NCBI GenBank assembly: GCA_002943765.1
Contig: PQWQ01000007.1
Location: 684,501-748,500 of the forward strand
Direction: 5' to 3'
DNA from: Psoroptes ovis
Lineage: Eukaryota > Arthropoda > Arachnida > Sarcoptiformes > Psoroptidae
Length of the DNA: 64,000 bases
The notes under the pieces were generated by a model that saw nothing but the letters and a program-made list of their open reading frames with translations, ran no database searches and had not been told where the DNA came from. Position numbers and translations under genes: made by a program. This document shows positions 27,839 through 38,941 of the stretch, piece after piece (the first letter of the stretch is position 1; the number at the start of each line of letters is the position of its first letter).

Positions 27839-28284
27839 TTATCATAGTCATTCAACCGCAAATACATTTTCATTGAAAAATTTTTATTTTTGTAAAAAAT
27901 TTTGAAGTTTATACCATTTTTTCAAAGAGCTTTCAATACATATCCAATCATTGATTTATTTGAAATATTCAGCCTTAGTTTTTATTTTATTTTTCAATCA
28001 AATTCAACTGCGACATTCAAACTGCGAAATTATGATTCAAAGTTATTATTATTATTGTGGTTGTTGGAGAGAGATCAGTGAATAGATAATTGAAATAATA
28101 ATAATCGAGTATTTGACACCGGTATATATGGTGAACTAGCTGGTAAGATTCAGTGATAAATATGTAATAATATAAGATAATGATGTAATAATCAATGAAT
28201 TTTCAAACATTTTTTCATTCATTTTTTTATTCGATCAAAACACATTAATTATCGAATGACATTAGTTGAAGATATTGACAAATA

Positions 28285-28364
28285 TTAGGTTGTCCAATAA
28301 GTTCTTGTCGATTTTCTCATAATTCCCTACGATATAATCGGCAAAAACTTTTCGGACAATCTAA
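28285..28364. mobile_element. Palindromic mariner-like MITE (copy 11, symmetric type)
   Basis: An 80-bp TA-flanked element. The ends are TTAGGTTGTCCAATAAGTTC and CTTTTCGGACAATCTAA, and the interior is nearly identical to copy 8. Only 7 bp separate it from the probable solo LTR that follows. Confidence 0.9.
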
Positions 28365-28371
28365 TATATAT

Positions 28372-28585
28372 AGTAACACAGGGTCAACTTGCACAAGAAA
28401 ACGAACATGCTTTATTTTCATTTTTTGGTTTTAAATATTTACAGTCATATGAGAATTATGTTACAGTTTGTAAGTCACCTTTCGGTGAATTATTCCAGGG
28501 GATCCATATGACGCCCAGCGTCAGTGATGGTATCCTCGGATAGCTCTGGGAAAGGCGCGTGTTATTTTGTATAAATACCGTTACA
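28372..28585 (-). mobile_element. Probable solo LTR
   Basis: This 214-bp block is clearly richer in G and C than its surroundings. Read on the minus strand it begins TGTAACGGTATTTATAC and ends CCTGTGTTACT. It is bounded by a 4-bp direct repeat ATAT (28368-28371 and 28586-28589). The minus strand also shows a TATA-like TATTTATAC near the start and AAAATAAAG (AATAAA) near the end, as expected of an LTR with promoter and poly(A) signal. Short inverted ends and a 4-bp duplication suit a Gypsy-type element. No internal retroelement ORF lies beside it, so a solo LTR is the simplest reading. The target repeat is simple AT sequence, which weakens the case. Confidence 0.55.
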
Positions 28586-29990
28586 ATATTGATTATTTTT
28601 TTGAAAATACAACGAAATATCAATCTGATAAATAAACAAATGATTGAATTGAATTGAATGAATAAACATTTAAATAATCTAGATTTATTTTTTGGTTAAA
28701 TTGTTATTCGTTATTCGTTGTTATTTGGATTTGGAAATTATAATCATAAATGAAAATGAAAATGACAAGTCTTTTGCATGCATTTTCAATAGTGTAAATC
28801 CATAATAACCCGTAATAATCAAATAAATGATGATGATGATAATGTATTCATAATGATGTTTTGAATATCTACGAATATTATCTTGGAAAAAAATTGTGTT
28901 TGACATTTAGTTAGTTTGACATAATGATCGACTTGATAATATTTGAATAAATAAATGAACCAAACACTGATTCGAAAATGAAAAATAGAAATTGGTCGAT
29001 TGATTAGTACAACCATGTTTTCGTTTGATGATGACAATGTTCGTTCATGGTTTAATTTAATGTGGGAATCGTGAATAAATGAATGAATGAATGGATGAAT
29101 AAATAGATCAAAAATGGTCGCAAATGATCAAAATAAATCGACAAAAAATGGAATGAATGAATGAAAAGATTCATGTATTAGTGTAGAACCCTACAAAAAT
29201 TCATGTTAATGATTTGATGAATATTCATTCATCATTCATCATTGATTAAGATCTGATTCTGATCAAAGATATGTTCAGATTTTTTCGGCTTTCCTAAAAC
29301 ATCTGAAATACGAAATGCTTTGTATTTGTGTCAAATTGTATTCGAATGTGATTTGAATCATGATTAGAATATTATTTGAGGCCAACGAAAATTTCCAGTG
29401 AAAATGTCAAATGATAAAATTAGATTTTTGACTCGGAACTTGTGCAGAACCTTTAGGAAAATCCTTAGAATTCATAGAATCTTTGAAATGAAAATTCACA
29501 TTTGAATTGAATTGAAATTGAATTGTCAGTATTTTTTTTCAAATTTTTTGGAATTAGACTTATTTCCCCTTATTCATTCGAATTTTCCCTGAAAATTTAA
29601 ATTTGAATTCTCAAATTCTCATTTGTTACATGAATATTCAAACTAATCAATTCAATACAAAGAAACAAAGAAGACAAAACCTTAGATTTTCTCATTAAAA
29701 AATTCAAAATCTTAATAAAAATAATAATAATAATTCTTTCTTATTCATTAAATTCATTGAATCATCAAAATGAATCAATAAAATTAATTCAAAAATCTAA
29801 ACTTTCATATCAAACCATTGAAGCCTTTCAATGAAAATACCAATTTCACACTTTGATTTTTCTCATTAAAAAAAAAAAGAAAAATCAAATAATGAGAAAT
29901 TGACAGAGAAAATTCACATTGAATTCACTGAGAAAAAAAACAAAAGAAACAAATATTTCAATTTGTACAATTCGATGAATGAACATTTTA

Positions 29991-30071
29991 TTTGGTTGTC
30001 CGGAAAGTTTTTGCCGATTGTATGGTAGAAAATAATTAAAAAAATCGGCAAAAACTTTTCGGACAATCTTA
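29991..30071. mobile_element. Palindromic mariner-like MITE (copy 12)
   Basis: TA-flanked. The ends are TTTGGTTGTCCGGAAAGTTT and CTTTTCGGACAATCTTA. The arms pair through TTGCCGATT and AATCGGCAAAAA, with a TGTATGGTAGAAAATAATT centre. Confidence 0.85.
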
Positions 30072-31244
30072 TACATTTGGGCCAAATGTACAATTTTACA
30101 TTTTTGAATTGAAATTTTCGAAATTTCAAACATTTCTATTTGATTTTTTTTTTGGCCCATAAAAGATTGGCAGATTGAAATTGGAAATATCGCTCGGGGA
30201 TTTCACAAAATTTTCGAGGGTGGGAGGGGGGTGAAAAACCCGAGTGAAATTACAATTTTACACAGATAATAATTATAATTACAAATTTCGTAAAGATTTC
30301 TGTGCATCAAAGATTATTTCGACCAGCACTAAATCAATGCAAATAATGCAAATACTTGTGCATTACACATTCAAATACACAGACACATACACAGACACAC
30401 GCGTGTAAAAACATCTTGAAATTATTCTTATTCTTTATTTTTTCTGCTCCAAAATTTTCAAATCAAAGAGGTACGCGCGAAAATATATTTTAAAGGAATA
30501 AATTAAGAATAAATTAAGAATAAAGACAAAAACAAAAGATATTTTTCTCTTTCTTTGTGAAATACCTCATGAATATCAATGATATCAACATGATAATATT
30601 GACAAAAATAAAAATCGAAATAATAATCAAAATAAACCAAGCATGAAATGAATTTTTTATTTCTCGTTATTTTTATGTCTATGAATCTTCAAAAGGTTTT
30701 GAATTTCACATTGCATTGTTTTAAGGTGATTCCTTTTCTTTTTTTTCTTTGATGAAATTATTATTTTGTCATTATTATTATTATTATTATGTGAATATCA
30801 AACAAGAATTTTCTCAAAGTTATAACCCGGTTATTTTCTATTTTTATTTTTATTTTTTGGAAGGTAAAAATTAGTTCATTTTGTTATTATATTCATAAGA
30901 AAATGTCAAATTTTCAAGATGATAATAATTGGAAAAAAAATTACGAGAAAACAAAATATCAAAGTTTGCATTGATTTAATGCATTGAAAAATTTGCACAT
31001 TTTTTCCAATGAATCTAAATATTGACATGTAATTTCTATGAATATTTTCTTATTGATTTTGCTGTGCAGAAACAATAATATTAGATCTCTGATGATGATA
31101 ATTTTTGAAGCTTTGGATTTTGATTTTTTATAAATAGAATTGAAAGATTCAAATTTTAAGGGGATAGATTATCTTAAATCTTGAAATTTTCGAAATTTTC
31201 ACTGCTTCAAAAAAAAAAATAAAATAAAATAAAATAAAAAAGAA

Positions 31245-31353
31245 ATGACACGTGTTTCAATGCGTGTTTTTTTAGTTTCTTATTTCTAGTAATATGATTC
31301 AATCGAGAATTTTTGATTTTTACAAAATCAAAAAAATCAAAAACACGTGTCAT
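31245..31353. repeat. Inverted repeat with 11-bp CACGTG-containing arms
   Basis: ATGACACGTGT at 31245-31255 and ACACGTGTCAT at 31343-31353 are exact reverse complements bounding a 109-bp segment. No clear target duplication is seen, so this may be chance or a decayed foldback element. Confidence 0.45.
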
Positions 31354-32852
31354 CATTCATTTACGTTCATCATCATCATCATCATCATCCATTCATTCAT
31401 TCATTATCAAACATTATCATCATCTCATTGACTTATTTATGTTTATTATTATTAGTTTGTCGATCATTGTTTATTATTTATTTACAGTTTTTATTTTTCC
31501 AAGTTATTTCAAAGCTATTTTCATGATAATAACATAACGTAAAACAACGGAACATCGATTGAATCAATGAAGAAAAATAAAATTTTTTGACAAGTTTGAT
31601 GAATATTTGAATAAAAGAATTCATTTTAAAAGTCAGAAACACTCAGACAAACATTCACATCGCTGGTGAATTGCATAATTTTCTGAAAAATCAGAATCTA
31701 CCCGAGAATTTCCACCAATACAAATGTATCCAGCAAAGTCACGAATTATTATTATTCGATTATTATTTGTGATTATTCAATGAAATGTGAAACAACAACA
31801 ACACACACTGAAAAAAATACAAACCGTAAATAAAATAAAATGAATCAATTCAAAAAATTGTGAATAATAACGTGTGCGTGCATTTGTTTGTTTTGTATTA
31901 CATGGGTTTGTATACGCGGGTGATCTATGCTATGCATATGCAGGGTCTATACGTGTGTTTTGGTGTGTTTGTATGCGTGTATAATTGATGTTTTTCTGCT
32001 TTTTTCGAAACGATGTTTAAGCAATGTTTTTCCATCCATTCTTCTATTCTTCGATCATCATCTTTAAATCGATGTTAAACACAAGCGTTTAAATGTGTGT
32101 GTGTATATGTGTGTGTATGGTGTATGCATGTGTCAGTGATGTTTTCAGTGATGTTTCGGTGTGTGTGTGTGTATCAATGAGTGTGTGTGCGTGTGACGCA
32201 TCCAAACATTTGATATCATCCAGGAAATATTTTTTTCTTTTACCGAAATGAAATGAACGAAAAATTAAACTAACAAACAACGAAAAACGTACAAAAAAAA
32301 AAAAAAAAAACACATTGAAAAATGTTTTCAGGCAATTTTTTTTTTTTATTTCGTGTATTTCTTTGCCTGAAAATGGTTGTTGTTGTTGTTTGTTTGCTAC
32401 AACCAAAGGTCTGTACAGACCCTTTGCAAACACGATTACAAAGAAGAGTTTTTCACCCCCAAAGTTTTCCAGTTGATCAAACTGATAGTTTTTGTTGTTG
32501 TTATTTGAAACGTATATATTCTTTGATTGAAAGAATTTTCACCAATGAAAAAAACTCATTGAAAAATGAAGAATTAAATAAAATGGAATTTTGAATTCTT
32601 CAATTCAATGGAAATTTAGTGAATAATCAACCATTGAATTCAATGATCAAATACACACGATCAAACACTGAATAGAATAATGTCTACAGACAATAGCCTT
32701 ATGTATTGGCCTTTGTTCGCTGTCGTTATTTGTTTGTTTGTTGTTTGAAATACTTTTGGTACAAAACAATACAAAACAACGAAACACATACACACATGCA
32801 GGCACTTCTAACAATAATCGTATCAAAGTATGAAAGAATATCCGAGAAAATA

Positions 32853-32870
32853 GTGTGTGTGTGTGTGTGT
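32853..32870. repeat. (GT)n microsatellite
   Basis: One of several GT/CA runs between 32.0 and 32.9 kb. Confidence 0.9.
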
Positions 32871-33259
32871 ATGTACGGACCAATGCATTCAATAAAACAA
32901 CAACAACAAGAATAAAATAAATTCATTCAAATAAACAAGTGAACAATCATTGATAGAGAGAAAACCTAGAAAAAAGTAAAAAATAAATAAATAAATAAAT
33001 GGAACAATATACCATTGTATGAATGTGTGTGTGTGTATTGTTTGATGTTTTGTATTTGTATTTTATTTAATTTTTCATTTTTTTTTCCAAATACAAAAAA
33101 ACGACAATTCATTATGTCCGTAATGAGCTTTGAAATATATTGTCAAATATTGTTATTTTGTGAATGAATGAAAATGAATGAATGAATGAATGCATGTTCA
33201 ATGATTGCATGTTTCAAATAGTGGAATTCAATACGACTCGTGTTTATTCGTGAATCGAT

Positions 33260-33286
33260 GTACAGAATTCCATGTGAATTCTGTAC
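33260..33286. repeat. Perfect 11-bp inverted repeat
   Basis: The arms GTACAGAATTC (33260-33270) and GAATTCTGTAC (33276-33286) surround a 5-bp loop. The function is unknown. Confidence 0.75.
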
Positions 33287-34087
33287 TGAATTTGTGGGTG
33301 AATTTACTTTCTTACAGTGTGTATCGTACCAATAGGATCTACAAGCCAAATTAAACGGAAACGACTAATATATTTTGGCTCAAAGAAAATAAATAAATAA
33401 ATAAAAATATCAAAAACAATTCTTAAATTTGAAATAAAGAAAATATATTTCAAAATAATATAAACGAGAATGTTTGTCTTGTGTTTGATTCGTCGATTCT
33501 TTGATATTTTTTTTTTTTTGATATTTTCACACACATTCACACACAAAATAAACCGACATATACAAAACAACGTTTCTGTGAATGAAATGAAATCGAAAAA
33601 ATTCCAGTATTTTTCGCGATGTGTAATTTTTTGAAAACTTAATACAGCTTTGAGAATGAATCAGCTGTCAAAAACAGAATTTTCTTACTGAATTCTATTC
33701 GTTTTACAATTCAGAATTCACAATTTGAGTTTTCATTTCTGACTGAAATGAAATCAAAATCAAAATAAGTAAAAACCTTTGAAATAAACTAAACTAAACT
33801 AAAAAAAACCTTTGAAATAGTTTGAACCTTACAACTCATAGAATAAATAGTCAGGTCTAAATTCAGCAGAATTTAAAAAACAAATCCAAAAGTACCAGAA
33901 AAATAAAATGAAAAGTACCAGAAATATCAAACTAGACTCAAAAGACCAAAAGTATAATTTTTGGACCCGTTTTCAAATAATATGAGAAATCAAATGTAAT
34001 ATGATTTGTATTTGTAAAATATTAATAAATTGTAAATAACATCATAGAAGAAATAAATGAACGAATATCAGTGAGAAATGATTTCAA

Positions 34088-34167
34088 ATATTGTCCGGAA
34101 AGTATTTGCCGATTTTATCGCAGAAAATCATTAAAAAAAACGGCAACAACTTTTCGGACAACCTTAA
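34088..34167. mobile_element. Palindromic mariner-like MITE (copy 13, left end eroded)
   Basis: The left terminal TTAGG is not recognisable. The element is visible from ATTGTCCGGAAAGTATTTG and runs to ACTTTTCGGACAACCTTAA. The arms pair through GCCGATTTTATCG and AAACGGCAACAAC. Boundaries are approximate. A divergent MITE follows after about 11 bp. Confidence 0.75.
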
Positions 34168-34178
34168 ATTAGATATTA

Positions 34179-34258
34179 TTAGGTCGGAGGAAAAGTTCTG
34201 TCGTGTTTTTTGATTGAAATCGATTTAAAAATGCGACAGAACTTTTCCTCCGATCTAA
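34179..34258. mobile_element. Divergent palindromic mariner-like MITE (second family)
   Basis: An 80-bp TA-flanked element with ends TTAGGTCGGAGGAAAAGTTC and GAACTTTTCCTCCGATCTAA. The arms continue TGTCG / CGACA around a TGTTTTTTGATTG...AAAATG centre. It keeps the TTAGGT terminus, length and AAAAGTTC block of the main family but replaces TGTCCG with CGGAGG, so it probably belongs to a different mariner lineage. Only one copy is present in the window. Confidence 0.85.
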
Positions 34259-35378
34259 TATTATTATCATTATTAATATGTCTATATTCATTATTAAATT
34301 TAATCCGATAATCATTTTCTAAGATGTTTCTATCTTTCTTTCTGCTTGTTTGTAATTATTTCTTATCGTTTTTTGGTTATGTTTTACTTGTTTTACTTGG
34401 TGTATGCACACTCTGTATGGACCACCGGCTTATCGTCTCGAATTTCGTAGTCCGAAAAGGGTCCAAATTCTTAAGGTATTTAATAATATATTCGATTGTG
34501 TGTGTGGTGCCTTGGCTCTTGAAAAAAAAAACATCAAAAGCAACGAATGATTACGGAATCTATAATCTTTGTATTCGCTTTGTTTTGTTTTTCGGTAAAT
34601 TCTTTCGAGATCAAATAAGACCAAATGATGATAATTCAATATCTTAAGAAAATGATTGAATTGAATCGAAAAAACAATGGAATGAAAATGAAAAAAAATT
34701 AAATCGGATTTGTATTGAATTTTCGGTCCAAGGCTATAAGTTTACCTATCTTGTTTCAATTTTGATTATTTCAATGAAGAAATTTCATAAATAAATTCTT
34801 AAAGAATTTTTTTTGTTTTGTTTTTGTTTTGTCTCAATGAAAGATGAGAATATATGATTAATCACAGTAAACACATTGAACAAATAAGCAACCAAAGGTG
34901 ATCGAATAAGCGAAAAACATGGCCCAAATGCACGAGGATGTTGTCTATTGTCTATTATCTGTGACATACACACAGATAAACAAAGAAAAGGCAAAATTTT
35001 CAATTTATCATTTTTTTGATTGAAATCATGTATCGATTGATTGATTAATGTGTTGAAATTTGAAATTTTAGAAATTTGAAATTCTTCAGAATTAAATGTA
35101 GTTTGTCACGTGTTTACATGTGTGTTTGAATATTGATCAAATTTCTCTAATTTTGTCACCATTATTGTTTGGATATAACACTATTAAAAACAGCATAAAC
35201 AACAACAGCAACAACTGAATGTAATTTGATATGATGATACATTTAACACATGTAAATAATAACAAAATAATGATGATGATGATGAATGTTTAATAGGTTG
35301 TACGCCAACAACAACAACAATAAGTCAAACAATAATTCGATATTCAATAGACAACTCGATAGCAAATTGGTTTGTCAG

Positions 35379-35409
35379 TGTGTGTGTGTGTGTGTGTCTG
35401 TGTGTGTGG
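35379..35409. repeat. (GT)n microsatellite
   Basis: A GT run with one CT interruption. Confidence 0.9.
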
Positions 35410-35493
35410 TACTTGTGTGCAAACATGAATTTTTCAAAATAATCCAAAAAATAAATAATGACAAAATTCATTATTACAATAATAAACATTATA

Positions 35494-35574
35494 TTAGGTT
35501 GTCCGAAAAGTTCTGGCCGATTATTTCGTTGAAAAGTGATGAGAAAATCGGCAATAACTTATCGGACAGACTAA
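35494..35574. mobile_element. Palindromic mariner-like MITE (copy 14)
   Basis: TA-flanked. The ends are TTAGGTTGTCCGAAAAGTTC and ACTTATCGGACAGACTAA. The arms pair through TGGCCGATTATTTCG and GAAAATCGGCAATAA. Confidence 0.85.
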
Positions 35575-36255
35575 TATTTACATACATCATCATCAACCAA
35601 TCATTACATCGAAATTACATTCGGTAAAATGATTATTGCATGTCTAAAAGGTTCATGTATTTGACATATTTACATATAGACCCATATACGAACATAGTTC
35701 AAACACACAAAAGGTCAATCACAAATATTAATTATCATCAGTTGTCCGAAATCATTTTCGATTCATAATTTTGATTCAAATAACTGAACATATCATTTTC
35801 ATTTCATTTTTTTTTGTGTCAAAACAAAATGAATTAAGCCGAGAATGAATGAATGAATAGATCGGGAAAAAATTCCATCAAAATTGACTCTATCAAATTC
35901 AATATGAACAAAATCAAAACAAATAAGAATTCGTGAAAAATTCCGAAAGGGAAAAATTTGAAAATTCCAAAAATTCTTTTGAAATTTTCAACATAATTCA
36001 CTGATTCATATACACTCTATCCACACACACACACACACATTGGTTGTTCTTTGTGGATTTTTATTGTGTGTAGAAATTTTGCAATTTTTTTCCGTGTTGC
36101 AATTTGCAACCTTGAATGAACAACGAAAAATTCAAACGATTTTCCATCAGGATCATATCAGAATTTTGGTACAAATTCTTTCAGAATTTCTGCTGAAAAT
36201 TTTGTGTAAAAATTGCTTGTATTATATCATATACACGCATTGAATACACACATCA

Positions 36256-36310
36256 TATGATGATGATGATGATTTTGATATACATGATCATCATCATCAT
36301 CATCATCATC
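36256..36310. repeat. Foldback of (GAT)n and (ATC)n microsatellites
   Basis: A (TGA)n run at about 36256-36273 is followed within 15 bp by an (ATC)n run at about 36286-36310. The two are complementary and can pair into a hairpin. Confidence 0.8.
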
Positions 36311-37951
36311 AAATTACTTCAACCGAAAAATAAATTGAAACAGATTTTTATATTTTTTCATTTCATTTCGGTATTTTTATTTTTATTTTTATTTTCCGTA
36401 GATATTTTCAGTCATTTTCATTTTCATTTTTTTTTATTTCATCAGTTTTTTTCATCATTGGTCCAAAATAAAGTCTGAAATATGAAATGATATTGTATAT
36501 ATATACAAGCATAATATGATGTGAAATGAAACCACATTTGCTGTCAAATAATAATAATAATAATCATCCATTGAATGGATGAATAAAAGTTTGATTTTTT
36601 TTTTTTTTGCTTCATATTTTCAAACATTTCATAGATTTTCTATTCGAAAATAAAAAATAAAAAATAATCAACGAAATACCCAAAGAAAAAAAAAGCCTGT
36701 GAATTGATGAAATTCCTGAAAATCTTTTGAAAATCAAAATGAAATTCTGGAATTATTTCCATTTTCATCATCATATTTTTACATTAATTTTCATTTATTT
36801 TTATATATTTTTTTTCAACATCCAACAATTTGTCGCTAGCTTATACATTGCTTGGTTATAATCATTGTCATCATTCGTTATTTTCATTAAAATAATTATT
36901 TTGATGTCAGTAATGATAATAATAATCACATAACCTTTGCATCAATGATTATAATAATAAAAATTTTGTTTTTAATCGTTTTTTTCATTTTTGAAAATAT
37001 TTTTTTCTGGTTGAAAATCAGTTTTCCATTGAAAATCTATTGAAAAATAGAAATTCGTTGAAAAAAAATGGGAAATATTATGCATCAATGCGTTGAAATA
37101 TCAATGTATATTAAGGTATTTGGCTTTGTTTTCAATGAGAGAAAAATGAAATTTATTACGAGAATATTCGCTGGTAGATACCATGAGTATTTAGGTAGTT
37201 TGTGCGAGAGATTATGATTAATTCAAATATTTTTAGAGAGAGCGAAATACCTCGAATACGGGTATTAAATATACGTATATTTTTTACATATTTTACCATC
37301 TAAAATTCTTAATGTTCAATACGAATTCATATAATGTTTTGGATTATAATTTGTCAAAATTTGTTACAATTTTTTTTTTGTTCAAAAAGTTATTTTCATT
37401 TTGTAAAATATTCCTTTTAGAATTTACTTAGAATTTTCTCTGAATTTTTCAAATTTTGTCAACCTTCTTTTTCGAAGTCATAATCTTAGAGCAATGAGGA
37501 ATAGAAATAGGCTAATTTCTATTGAATCAAGTAGAATTTGAAATGAGATTTTCGCAGATCATTTTGGCAGATCATTTCCCAGGCACTAATTCTTCTTATT
37601 TCTAGCTTCTTTATTTATTTATTTATTCCTTAGAAAAATAAACAGGGAAAATAAACAAAAATATCGTACATACATCCTCATAGACTTTAGTGCAACTTGA
37701 ATTTATTTTAACAAAATATTTTTGTTTTTCAAAAACAAATAAATGATAGTTTTTAGACTCGACTAGTTAGACTAGCTACTGCTAGTTATTATTAGCATCT
37801 AAAACCTTCAACAAAACAAAACAAAAAAAAATAATGAATTTAAATATCAAGTAATTTTCATCAAGATAAGTCTTATGATGATGATGATGGTGCCATAGTA
37901 CCAGAATAAAGTAAAGTACGATACCAAAATCAGTGTTTTGTTTTGTATATA

Positions 37952-38033
37952 TAAGGTTGTCCGAAAAGTTTATTCGGCTTAATCGAATAGAGTTGCTCAT
38001 CGAAAATTGGCCAGAACTTTTCGGACAACCTAA
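37952..38033. mobile_element. Palindromic mariner-like MITE (copy 15, asymmetric type)
   Basis: The left end TAAGGTTGTCCGAAAAGTTT follows TA and the right end GAACTTTTCGGACAACCTAA precedes TA. The interior ATTCGGCTTAATCGAATAG / AGTTGCTCATCGAAAATTGG is of the asymmetric subfamily. Confidence 0.85.
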
Positions 38034-38923
38034 TATTATTTCTTCGATAAATAAGTAAGATTAGCTTTGTATTTTGCTTTGTATTTTTCAATGTATTTGG
38101 TGTATTTAAAAACAATGGTGAAAAATGGAAAAATTTCAAAGATTTCAACGAGATTTTCACATTGAAATAATAAAAAAATGTATGAACAAACTGAAAACAA
38201 TTGACAAATGACAAAATTCTATGAGAAAAATTAATGAAAAGCTCCCGGTATTCGTGTTTTTCCAGTGTTTATCTGAATCATATAATCAGAGGAGGAATCG
38301 GGGAAAATAAGTGAATGGAGAAATGAATGAATGAAAAACAAAAGAAAATACGCTGCTAATCGGACCCCGGCTCAAGCAACATGAATTGAACCTGATACCT
38401 ATTCAAAACACTTGAATTTTTTCAGTCATTTTTTCCTTCAATCTGAATGAAACTGAATGAATGAATGAATGAACGAATAAATAAATGATAAAAGATTTTC
38501 ACGAAGCCAAAGCCTCCGAAAAAAAAATTCAAGATTTTCAGTGTGACATACGAGAGCTGCAACATACAAGTCTGTCATCGGGTATCACATACAATATTCG
38601 TCATTAATGTCGATCATTTGTTTTTACATTTTCACCGAGAGAGCTTTGAAGCAGAGAAAAGCAATGTTTGTCCCGTATTTATTTCAATGTTTCAATGTAA
38701 TTCAATGGGTCTGAAAAATTTGTATCAAAAAAAAAAAAAAAAACTTCTGGGTATCTCAAAATACTTAGTTGAGGTATTTGGGCCTTAAAAAAATTTTTCA
38801 AAAAAACAAAATTTAAGCCTAGAGATTATGTTTGTCGTTGTCAATGTTGTTGGTAGTTTGTAGTTTGTCATCAATGTTCGCTCTCTTCAAAGCCTCATAT
38901 ATCTCATTAGGCTTATAACGATC

Positions 38924-38941
38924 TGTGTGTGTGTGTGTGTG
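38924..38941. repeat. (GT)n microsatellite
   Basis: A GT dinucleotide run in the gene-free region. Confidence 0.9.

Larger units (their letters stand above)
10972..28371. other. Gene-free AT-rich DNA, middle-left part of the gene desert
   Basis: No supported protein gene. Contents include eight MITEs, a 15-bp-arm hairpin at 11624-11656, a foldback around 21162-21197, several CA/GT and ATC/ATGA microsatellites, long poly(A) and poly(T) tracts, and one candidate promoter plus non-coding first exon at about 18361-18521. Open frames here are short and compositionally like the surrounding DNA. Confidence 0.55.

Noticed and set aside
32408..32421. Perfect 14-bp palindrome GGTCTGTACAGACC
   Set aside because: It is a single short palindrome without a second copy or neighbouring signals, so not enough for a regulatory call.
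34324..34647. 107-codon plus-strand open frame with hydrophobic N terminus (FLSFFLLVCNYFL)
   Set aside because: The hydrophobicity follows from T-rich DNA. There is no homologous domain, no splice or poly(A) context, and an antisense frame overlaps it.
35742..35790. CAGTTGTCCGAAATCATTTTCG as another MITE end
   Set aside because: Only one short half matches. No complementary right end lies within 100 bp and the terminal TTAGG is missing.
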